DNA of 64,000 bases. Origin: Diplosphaera chodatii. Lineage: Eukaryota > Chlorophyta > Trebouxiophyceae > Prasiolales > Stichococcaceae. The stretch's first letter is position 1. Each line of letters begins with the position of its first letter. The stretch spans positions 1,116,001 through 1,180,000 of the forward strand of contig JAALGY010000053.1 in assembly GCA_032358165.1 (NCBI GenBank), written 5' to 3'. This document shows, in pieces, positions 52,863-64,000 of this stretch. The position numbers were made by a program, and so were the translations under genes. The notes beneath the pieces are model-generated. The model saw nothing but the letters and a program-made list of their open reading frames with translations, was not told the DNA's origin and made no database searches.

Positions 52863-53383
52863 GTGCTGGCTGTCAGATCATGGATCGGGTGAAAGGTGAC
52901 CCGTCCACCACCGTGCAGCCGCGCCGCAGACTAGGCAGGATGCCGTACACTCAAGAAACTTGTACGCAGACGGCAAGCCCGCAAAGCCTGCAGGCTTCCG
53001 CAGCACTGGCATCCAGCAGAGCGCGCACAGACGCTGCATACGAGCATCGATCAGCAGCTGTTGTGAAATTTGTTTGCCTGCCTGTACTGCAGCCCAATGA
53101 TGTACTGCCGATGTACTGCTGCAACATGTTACAGAGAGCGTGCTGTAACCTCAGTCCCAAATGCATTCAGTTCGTGTATAGCACAACCGTGGTAAATGAT
53201 GGTTGTTTGATGCTCAAGTGGAGAAGCTTGCTGCAAAGCGCTGGAACATACACCCCAATCTTGGAAATCGATGCTACATTGCTGCCTTGGCAGGCAGCTA
53301 GTAGTGTACTGCACCTTTGCAGAATGGAAGCAAGAGGAGATGGCGAAATGCTGCAATGCAACAGCTGAGTGTCGCCGTCTGTC
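52863..53383. other. Intergenic space upstream of the methyltransferase
   Basis: About 520 bp between the methyltransferase start and the thioesterase stop, both on the minus strand. A long plus-strand ORF crossing it (52,499-53,368) is antisense to the methyltransferase exons and resembles nothing. Promoter of the methyltransferase is expected here. Confidence 0.4.
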
Positions 53384-54634
53384 TCATTGCAGCACCGACT
53401 TGAGCCACTGTTGGTAGGCTTCAAGCTCCTCCGGCCATGCCTCATGTTGCATGCCATCATAACTGTTGAAGACAACTTGTGCTCCTGCCGCTTTCAGTTT
53501 TGCCGCGCTCCGCTCGCCATACTCATACCGCACCTGCGGATAGGAGCAAGCAGGACTCTTGACGGTGAGTGAAAGTCAGCAGATCCTTGATCCTCCAGCT
53601 ATCGTCAGGCGAAAAAGCTGAACTGCCCAACTCCTCACCACTGGGTCAGCGGTGCCATGCGCCATCCACAGCGGGGTGGCTGCATTTGCGGCTGACAACG
53701 GCGGCTCATCGGCCAACGTGAGCCACGTCGACAGGCCTGCTACGCCAGCGACCTTCACGTCGGACCTCAACATCAGCAGCGCAACCGCCCCGCCCTGCGA
53801 GAAGCCGGCCACCACCACCCTGCAGAGTGGCAGCCGATATGTCCACATGGATGCACCCAGCTGCCTCCCAGTACAGCTCCCATGCATTGCGGGCTGCTGT
53901 CCGAGTTGCAGGGCACGTCATGCTCGCTGCATGCAGGCCCCAGGTGCTGTACAACACTGCAGCTCACTTGTCAACGCCTTGCGACTGCTCCTCGCGCACC
54001 AGCTGCTCAACCAGCTGCACGCTGTCTTTGAGACCCTGGACATCCTCTCGCTGACCGATTTCATCCAGGCTGGCGATGTCAAACCAGCCCGTCATCCGCA
54101 TCCCCATGTTGACAGTGATTGGGCGCTGCAGGTATGCACATGCCAACATCAGCCAGCTGCCTCAGGCATTGCGTCAGAGAATGCACAGCACGGTTGCACC
54201 CTCGCAGGCACAAAGTTGCACGGCGACGAACCAACCTCTGCAGCCGTCGGGAATATAAACTTGACGCCTGGGAGCGTCTCCGCAAACATCTTGCCGATGC
54301 TCGCCCACCTGCGTCGTTGACATCTGTTGAGTGCGCTGATGTGATGCATTGGGATCTGCTGACCGTGTCACTTGGATCCTCACCCAGCACCCGTGTCTCC
54401 TAGTCCATGGAGCATGATGACGGTGCCGGTGTGCGGTGCCTGTGGCGCCATCACAATTGGCTTCATGGCTGCTGACGCTAACCGGAGTGATCTGCCACGA
54501 TGCGGTGCCCGCTGCACGGTCTGCACTGTTGGAAGTGCGGGCGCGGTGCACTGCCTGTTAATGGCAAAGGCGCCACGTGCAATGTGCAGCATACAGACAG
54601 ACACAGGCAGCAGGCGCCGCAGGGCACAGGCCAT
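53384..54634 (-). CDS. Acyl-protein thioesterase (APT/LYPLA family)
   Basis: ATG at 54,632-54,634; stop at 53,384-53,386. The alpha/beta hydrolase core reads GTVIMLHGLGDTGAG (about 54,400), KMFAETLPGVKFIFPTA, GMRMTGWFDIASLDE (about 54,090), VVVAGFSQGGAVALLML with the GFSQGG nucleophile Ser (about 53,800), MAHGTADPVV with the catalytic Asp, and FNSYDGMQHEAWPEEL with the catalytic His (about 53,440). APTs remove palmitate from S-acylated proteins. Upstream of MKPIVMAP lies a 65-residue leader (ACALRRLLPVSVCMLHIARG...) that could be an organelle or secretory presequence; the conserved domain would also be complete from that internal Met. At least five introns. Divergent from RAD51. Confidence 0.88.
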
Positions 54635-55014
54635 GCACACGGCTTTCAAATAGCTGCTCAAAATTTAAGTAAGATATCTGCAGGCCACAACAACGCATGT
54701 GGTGCACCTCAAGAAAGCATTCCGCACGTGATGTGTATTCAGCACATCATCCACCCTTCCTGCCCGTGATTTGCCGTGCTATGCTTCGCCACATACACTA
54801 CGCACCTTGCGCTGCCGTGCTTGCGAACAACACTTACACAAGGCGTCCAGTAAACTGTATGATATCAGAACCCCAGGAAGTGTATCACGCAGCAGCGTTC
54901 AAAGCCAGCTGTTCGAATCTGTCTTCGGAGTATTTGCATCAACATCGACGGCTGATGGTTGTTTGAGCGTCCTCATCGCCGGAGTGCCGTGTTCACCAGC
55001 ATCTAGTGGGGCCA
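54635..55014. promoter_or_regulatory. Bidirectional promoter space, thioesterase / RAD51
   Basis: 380 bp between divergent starts, relatively AT-rich for this block (for example AAAATTTAAGTAAGATATC near 54,660). No named element is assigned. Confidence 0.4.
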
Positions 55015-57024
55015 ATGGCCGCGATGGATGGACAAATGGTCTGCAGACAGGAGGAACAGGACGTGGCAGTGCAGGCAGTAGAGGCCGAAGCAGACATGGT
55101 GCAGGCAGTGAACGAGCCAATCGAGCGGCTGCAGGTCTGCCAGACGAACCTGTCTGATGGTTGACACATGCTGCATGTCTTGTGAGCACCTGAACAAGGC
55201 ATGGCATGCTTTGCGCATCCATGTCAGTGCACGGCAGTCTCGCGTGCTAATGAGGGGCCTGCTGAGCTGATGGCCATCACTCTTCAGGAAATGGGCATCG
55301 CGGCAGCAGATATCAAGAAGCTGCGAGAGGCGTCGTACCATGTCATCGAGGCAGTAGCGCATGCAACAAAGCGTGAGCTGCTGCTGGTCAAGGGCCTCAG
55401 CGAGGCCAAGGTCAACAAGATCAAGGAAGCAGGCAGGCACTCAGGATCACCTTGTTGTAACGAGCCGTTTTGTGTGGTTCGATATCGCACACAGCTTGCA
55501 GGCTACTGCGCCATCGCTGGGTCGTCACACAGCAGAACCTGATCTAGGCTGCCATCCATTGTGCTGCAGCTGGGAAGAACTGCTACATGGGATTTGTGAC
55601 AGCGACGGAAATCGCTATGCAGCGGCGAGAGTTGCTGAAAATCACAACGGGGTGCAAGGAGGTGGACGCCATCCTGGAAGGTGTGGCTGCATCTGTTGCC
55701 CGCAGCCCCCGCTTGAGTGCACCGCTGACATGGCGCCATCTGCGTCCTGGTGTCATCATTTGCACGATGTCCACCAGGTGGCATGGAGAGCGGTGCCATC
55801 ACGGAGATGTACGGTGAGTTCCGCACGGGGAAGACACAGATGTGCCACACGCTTGCGGTCACCTGCCAGGTGAGGAGCTGCCAGTGACGTTGCATACCTG
55901 CAGGGGTTTGGCATGGCTATCGCCTTGACTGTCTGAGCAGCGCATCGTGACGACAGCCTGCTGCATGCCACCGCTACAGCCTGTCGCCATATGCTGCAGT
56001 TGCCCATCTCCATGGGCGGGGCGGAGGGGAAGGCGATGTACATCGACACAGAGGGCACGTTCCGGCCTGAGCGGCTACAGCAAATAGCAGAGAGGTGTGC
56101 CCGCGGACAGGTGTGTCCCCCGGCAAACACCGGAGATATGCCCGACAGTGCGCCGCGGCTGCTGATCGGCTGCCTGGGTGTGGCTGGCGGCAGGTACGGC
56201 ATGAACCCGGACGATGTGCTGGACAACGTGGCGTACGCGCGGGCGCACAACACGGAGCAGCAGGGCGACCTGCTCATGGCGGCGGCCAGCATGCTGTCCG
56301 AGTCGCGCTTCGCCATCATCATCGTGGACAGCGCCACAGCCCTGTACCGCGTCGAGTACCTGGGCCGCGGTGAACTTGCTGGCCGGCAAAATCAACTGGG
56401 TGCGCACCCTCCTTCACACTGTGCGCATGCGATGTAGTGTGGTGCATGGAGTTGTTGTATTTTTCTAATCGTGACCTGCTAGCAGTGCCCTAATGGCTGA
56501 AGCTCACTGCACCTCCCTGCAGGGCGGTTCTTGCGGACATTGGGCAAGCTTGCTGCGCAGTTTGGTGTGGCTGTGGTCATCACTAACCAGGTCCACGCAC
56601 CGCAATGTACACACAGACGAAACAAAGTGCATGGATGGCGGGGTGTTCATTCTGTGCAGTCGCCAGGGTCATGCCTGACTACGTCACTGGCGCGCTACCA
56701 GGTGGTCGCTGCCAACCTGGACGGCGCAGCTATGTTCTCTGGGCCATCAGTGAAGCCCATTGGCGGCAACATCATGGCGCACGCGACAACGACCAGACTG
56801 TTCCTGAAGAAGGGGCGCGGCGAGAACCGCACGATGAAGATCATGGCGTCGCCGTCACTTGGCGAGCGCGATGCCAGCTTCAGTGTGGGGCCAGACGGCA
56901 TCACAGGTGAGAGCGAGTCCTTCTACTCAGAAGCATGTGGTGCGAGGGTAGCACTCGAACGTGCTGTGCTATGAACCACGACAGGGCCGACTGAGCATTG
57001 TTGCCTGCAGATGCAACGGAGTGA
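55015..57024 (+). CDS. RAD51: RAD51 recombinase
   Basis: ATG at 55,015; last exon is AT GCA ACG GAG TGA ending at 57,024. Exon 1 ends NEPIERLQ and exon 2 opens [20 protein letters not shown], the N-terminal HhH domain (RAD51: EQLQASGIAAADVKKL). ATPase core: [40 protein letters not shown] (Walker A GEFRTGKT, about 55,825), [54 protein letters not shown] (Walker B), [42 protein letters not shown] and DSATALYR favour RAD51 over DMC1 (DNIIYARA, DSVIALFR). It forms filaments on ssDNA for homologous repair. C-terminus GPDGITDATE replaces the usual DAKD-type end. About eight introns. Confidence 0.93.
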
Positions 57025-57467
57025 ACCTCAACCAGTTGGCCACCAGGCGCTGCATGACAAGTGGCATGCAGCGGGTGAATACAAGCGACCATGTGGCAGC
57101 TGCAGCATGTGATGATGTGTGGTGGCTTGTTTTGGCGTCTGGTTGACTGTAGCATTCTCCTGTTTCTATCTTCCAGCCGAATGTACATGATAGTTTGCTC
57201 AACTCCTGCTCATGCCTCTGCGTCTTGCCTCGGTATACAACTGCAGACACCATGGTAAAAGGCCGATGTCGGGAATTCTATGCATGCCGCATAATGCAGG
57301 TCTCACCCTTGACCTTTGTGGCACAGCACAAGAGTGTTACACCCGCCCCGGATCGCCTCGAGTGCTAGTTGTGCAGCTCAAACCGGAGCTGCTGTGAACA
57401 ACATCGGCATTGCAACCCGACAACGTGCTTGCTGTCAAGAGACAAACGAAAGAAACAAAAGAGCTGA
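57025..57467. other. Convergent 3' space, RAD51 / MetAP2
   Basis: 443 bp between convergent stops. No ORF with recognisable similarity; 3' UTRs expected. Confidence 0.4.
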
Positions 57468-59809
<2,342 letters not shown>

Positions 59810-60366
59810 CCTGTGTGCTGACTACGCAAATGCAACGTGAGGTTCCAACAGGTCCAGGAGTATCACAAGCGGCGGCTCTGGACGGGCGTGGTCACCTCAG
59901 CTGCAGATAGCTAGGGCTGGAGCAGCACTAGGTCTGCCAGCAATACCAGCATGGCCGCATTGCACACGCTGGTTTTCGTCAGAGGGTGTACGTAACCGGC
60001 CCCTGCTGTGGCTGCTTCCGCTCGCCACTCCCCGTCCACAATGCATGACTTTGTCACAGACTCACAGTAGGAATCTTTGAAACAGCATCTGCAGCCTACT
60101 GTATTGTAGGCTCGCGACAGCCACTTCACCTTCACAAAAGTTGTCAGGCACGTCCAATAAACACGGGTATATTGCAGCACCTGAACGCAGGGATACGCAG
60201 GTGCACTGCATGCTTGGATGCGTGCTGCCGTTACCAGCATACACGGTCAGCATAAGCCAACAGGTGTGAAAGACTGCTCTGTGGATAGACAGCACAATCA
60301 TGCGCCAGCAGTTGACAAGCAGCAAGCAAGCCCCATGCATGGCTGCGATGATGCTCGAGCTTGTGT
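59810..60366. promoter_or_regulatory. Bidirectional promoter space, MetAP2 / ABHD hydrolase
   Basis: 557 bp between divergent starts. No clear core element recognised. Confidence 0.4.
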
Positions 60367-62811
60367 ATGAATCCTCGGACGACATGCCTGCTGACGACCC
60401 TGATGACATCTGCAGACTATCTGAGGAAATGCTCCGTGCTGCCAGCCTCGCAGCACCGCCGGCAGTATACTAGCACCCGGCGCACTGCTGCTGTTGCGGC
60501 AGCAGCATTGGTGAGCGGCAGCGACATGGTGCTGCTGGCCAACATCAAATGGCCCGTCGTCGCTGGTGCTCTGGCAGCGGGTCTGAGTGCCATTGCGTTT
60601 GCCGATGCACGCAGAAAGACCAGGTGAGCCTTCGATGGTTGACGGGCTGCACTCCCAGGTGCCGCCATGCCACACACAGCACAACAAGGGCAGTATGATT
60701 TCATATGCGCTCGAATTGAAGAGCTTCGGGCTTGAAGAGCTTACGACCTGACGGTCCCCTGCTTGCAGAGTGCCGCACCTGCAGTATCGCAAGGCGGGGC
60801 TCATAGAGGCAATTGTGGACCAGTGTCCAAGCCTCGCAGCTGTATACCGAGCATGCCCCTTTCTTACAAACGGGCACGTTGAGACCATCTTTGCAGCGGT
60901 TGTGCGCACCAACCCCAGCGTACAATACTACAGGCGATGTGTTATCATGCCAGACGGTGCTGCTATTGCACTTGACTACGAGCTGCTGCCGCCGGAACTG
61001 GTGAGTGCCACGACACCGGCCAGCTGCCGCACCAGGTCCTCGTGGTGACACATGCAGCAGACGATGAACACACGACTGTGCGGTGTGCCACGCACAGGAG
61101 CTGCCTGCAGATGCGCCGGTGGTGCTGCTGTTGCCTGGCCTCACCGGTGCGCTGAGCTGGATGGTCAATAGCGTGCAATCCAGTGAACATCACCAAGAGC
61201 ACCATGCACTCTTCGGCTCCAGGAAAACAGGAGACAGTTGCCCTCCTGTAGGTGGATCGCACGACGTGTATGTGCAGCACATGGTCAAGCAGGCCAGGCA
61301 GCGGGGGCTGCGAGCTGTGGTGTTCAATGGCCGGGGTGAGGGGAAGTGCAGTCAGCACTTGTGCTGAGTTTGATGGCAGCATGCGCTTGGCATTGCAGAA
61401 GAATGGAGTGAATTTGCAGCAAATGCTGGGCGCGCTGTGTGCAGGCACATCCGACAGCCCAGTCACAACACCACAGTTCTACTCCGCATCCTATACGGAG
61501 GACACGCGGCGTGTCACCAATTATCTGGTGGAGCAGTTCCCTTCATCGCCACTCGTTGCTGTCGGCTGGTCGCTGGGTGCCAACATTTTGATGAAGTGGG
61601 TGATGCAGATGCCTGGCGTGGTGGTCACTGCATGGATACTTTGCATCACATGCTGGCAAGGGTTTACTAGGTGCGCTCGCCTTTCCGACCTGGTTGCTCG
61701 GTTGCTTCACAGGTACCTTGGGGAGGAGGGTGCCGAGGCGCCTTTTGTGGCAGCGGCATCTTTATGTAGGCTTGCGCTTTCGCGCTGTTGCATGACCATC
61801 AATCAGATATCTGGATCGATCACGAAACGAGCGCCATCCCTGCCGGCATGCAGGCAACCCGTTCAATCTGCCACTCGCAAATGCAAACTTTGAAAAGGGA
61901 TTCAATAGGTTCTATGACTACCGCCTCGCGCAGTCGCTCAGCACCATCTACAGGCGGTACGTCGACCCCTGCACACATGCAAACACACTGGCCAGGGCAG
62001 CAGCAGCAGGTGTGATTGATCCTTGGTTATGCTGCAGGCACATGCCCTTGTTCCTGCGTCGGGCCGAAGCCTTCGACACACAACTTGCAGCCGACTGCAA
62101 GACCATCCGCCAGTTTGACGATGCGATCACGCGCGTGGCATTTGGTGGGCTGCGTGCAGCCAGTTTACCACAACTTTGTTCATTTGCAGTGTGATGCATA
62201 GAAGATGCACCCCAAGCTCAGTCAGTGATGCTGCGGCTGCAGGCTGGCCGAGTGTTGACGCTTACTACGAGGGCTCCTCGTCAGCAAAGGCGGTGCCAGA
62301 CATCACCATCCCAACGCTGTGCATTCAGGCAAGCTCGCACCCGAAACGTGTCGGATCAGAACCTTCACGACGTGTCCATCAGCAGTAAAGCATTGTGTCC
62401 CTCGTGGTTCAATCCTGCCACACTGAAGCTGAGGACCTCGCTGAGCAATCACTGCTACAAGTGCAGGCGGCAGACGACCCCATTGCACCTGCTGAAGGCA
62501 TCCCCTACGAGGCTCTGGCAGCAAACGACAACTGCATACTGGAAGGTGTGTACTCATGGCAATGACTTCAAGGATGATCGAGTGTGGCATGACTACCACC
62601 TGTTCGCAGCAGTTGCAGAGCATCATATGTTTATGGTGCAGTGACGCCCGTTGGGGGTCATCTGGGCTGGGTCAGTCCCTCCGATCCGTTGGGCGCGCCT
62701 TCAGTGCACACTCAGGTTGTTGAGTTCTTTTCGGCAGTGCTGGACGCACGAGAATCTGCTGCACCAAAGCCGCCCTCTGAGGGCAAGCCAGTCATGGGCA
62801 TGGTGTGTTGA
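60367..62811 (+). CDS. ABHD1/ABHD3-like alpha/beta hydrolase (EMB8 family)
   Basis: In-frame ATGs at 60,367 and 60,526; stop TGA at 62,809-62,811. The longer start adds an Arg/Ser/Ala-rich leader; from 60,526 the protein opens with a membrane-anchor-like LANIKWPVVAGALAAGLSAI. Family blocks: CPFLTNGHVETIFAAVVRTN (about 60,860), PVVLLLPGLTG (about 61,120), GSHDVYVQHMVKQARQRGLR (about 61,260), VVFNGRG, VGWSLGANILMKYLGEEG with nucleophile Ser (about 61,565 and 61,712), FEKGFNRFYDYRLAQSLSTI, DITIPTLCIQ then AADDPIAPAEGIP with catalytic Asp, and PVGGHLGWVSPSDP with catalytic His (about 62,660). Relatives are membrane-bound lipases or phospholipases. Substrate not predictable. At least eight introns. 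Confidence 0.88.
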
Positions 62812-63177
62812 TTAGGTTGTGTACACTGGGTGCTCAATCACTTGTACACATTGTCTGCTTGGTCTGCTTCATACAGCAGGCTCGTTGCAATTCAGGACCG
62901 AAATCAGGTTGTCTCAACTATTGTGTGTTGCAATGCTGCTGTAATGCTGCCGCTGCCGACTGAGACCCCACTACCCACCCCCCAGACACTCGCTGCCACG
63001 AATAGCAATCGTCATGAAACTTGGCAGCTGCGCTCTGTAGCACCACAAAAGAATCGCCTGCTCCTGTGCAGCCGTCTCTGACATATCAACATACACACAA
63101 TGCAGTAGGTAACCAAGTCATCATACAGGCTAGGTGTCCATGCTACCCGGGCTGCAGCCAGCGCGGCGTGCAGGGCA
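62812..63177. other. Convergent 3' space, ABHD hydrolase / hypothetical gene
   Basis: 366 bp between convergent stops with no further feature seen. Confidence 0.4.
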
Positions 63178-63922
63178 CTAGGACCGGCGGCGGTTGTTGT
63201 CAGCAGCGCTGCGCCTCGTGCTGTTGCGCTTCCCTCCGCCCCCGCCAGTGCCCTGGGTGAAGCTGAACTTGGCCCCACGGCGACCGCTGGAGTGCGGCAC
63301 GCCATTGACCACATGCCCGCCTCCCCTGGATGACGCATATGCCAGTTCCTGGAGCGCGTCCTGCAGGGCCAAGGGCAAGCTCAATGGCGGGCTCTTCCAA
63401 TTGCTCTGTGAGGTCATGCTGCTGCTGGCATGCAGAACCGAGGATGAACGGACGACAGCAGCAATTGTACACCTTGTCTGGGATGTTTCTGAGACGCTGC
63501 GCCCACGCATATCTGTGTACGATGGAACACACACTCTCATCCTGAGCCCAGCACCGATACCAGCTGCAGACTGCTGCAATGCAGAATGTTCAGAGTGAAC
63601 AAAACCAGCAGTGCAGCTGAGCTCACGGGTCGTCTGGGTCGGAGGCATTGAAGGTGGCGCCGAACGCCGGGCCGTCGGGCGGCGCGATGCCTAGCAGCGC
63701 CTCCTCCACAGCCGCCACGGCCGGGTCCACAGCCAGCACCGGCTCCGGCTTGGCTGCCATGGTGTCGAAGGGCGGCGCCAGGCTGTCCGGCGACACGCCG
63801 GTGGTGTTGAGGCTGTCGTACCGCTGCTCCTCCACCACCACGTCCTTCACGCCCGGCTGCCGCCGGCGCAGCTGCAGGGTGGATCGACATGCGGCACGGT
63901 GAAGCGCATGAACCACAGCCAT
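63178..63922 (-). CDS. Unidentified protein, 3' exons (5' part outside window or uncertain)
   Basis: Minus-strand stop at 63,178-63,180. One exon (about 63,618-63,880) reads GVKDVVVEEQRYDSLNTTGV, DTMAAKPEPVLAVDPAVAAV and FGATFNASDPDDP, ending at a GTGAGC donor. The last exon, after a CTGCAG acceptor near 63,363, reads DALQELAYASSRGGGHVVNG, GRRGAKFSFTQGTGGGGGKR and NSTRRSAADNNRRRS. A Gly-rich, Arg/Ser-rich C-terminus suggests a nucleic-acid-associated or disordered tail. The ATG at 63,920-63,922 is in frame, but CCCTGCAG at about 63,877 is also a good acceptor, so the true start may lie beyond the window. I do not recognise the family. Confidence 0.5.
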
Positions 63923-64000
63923 CGGGCGCTGACAGTCACTGCAGCTTCAGGCACAAACACAGCCGGACAGCTAGGCACAGCAGGTGAGCAGCGCGTGGGT

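Noticed and set aside
52499..53368. 289-codon plus-strand ORF
   Set aside because: Antisense to FtsJ methyltransferase exons and their upstream region, with no recognisable domain.

Overview
The window is nuclear DNA from a photosynthetic eukaryote, most likely a core-chlorophyte green alga (possibly Trebouxiophyceae). The grounds are intron-rich genes with short GT-AG introns that mostly end in GCAG, high GC, a plant/algal-type TPLATE-complex subunit, an organellar-type HflX, and TGTAA motifs at the retroelement 3' ends. The lineage call is inference; no rRNA or organelle marker is present.

Positions 1 to about 29,060 form a dense nested cluster of non-LTR retroposons with no recognisable host gene. 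I separate four families. Element A is a LINE whose ORF2 carries endonuclease, reverse transcriptase and a C-terminal Cys/His motif; its 3' end is TGTAA followed by an (AATGTC)n tail. Element B is a second, L1-like LINE with a proline-rich ORF1, an apurinic endonuclease, and an array of about 96-bp monomers on its 5' side. Element C is a short retroposon ending in TTTGTAA plus (CAAA)n. Element D is a SINE-like unit of about 220 bp with a tRNA-type B box, an internal hairpin and an (ATTCC)n tail. They are inserted into one another, often with visible target-site duplications, so insertion order can be read. One B copy runs on the minus strand from about 13.7 kb to 2.4 kb and is split by five A pieces plus D. 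A second B copy lies at 26.5 to 22.0 kb. A near-perfect inverted repeat with arms of about 887 bp spans 15,184-17,208. The class resembles the LINE-only nested clusters proposed as centromeres in some green algae, but that role is untested here.

Positions 29,492 to 64,000 are a compact gene block whose strands alternate almost perfectly. In order: CHZ-type histone chaperone (-), TWD40-2 of the TPLATE/TSET complex (+), animal-type heme oxygenase with a C-terminal membrane anchor (-), HflX GTPase (+), DPH7 diphthine methylesterase (-), GTPBP1/2-like GTPase (+), FtsJ-type RNA methyltransferase (-), acyl-protein thioesterase (-), RAD51 (+), methionine aminopeptidase 2 (-), ABHD1/3-like hydrolase (+), and an unidentified basic-tailed protein (-). 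These are housekeeping functions (chromatin, endocytosis, heme turnover, ribosome and eEF2 maintenance, protein lipidation, recombination, N-terminal processing) and do not form one pathway. Neighbours share short bidirectional promoter spaces and short convergent 3' spaces.

Exon structures were read by eye from frame, splice motifs and family similarity. Gene spans are given start-to-stop including introns; only the CHZ gene was resolved exon by exon with closing phase arithmetic.
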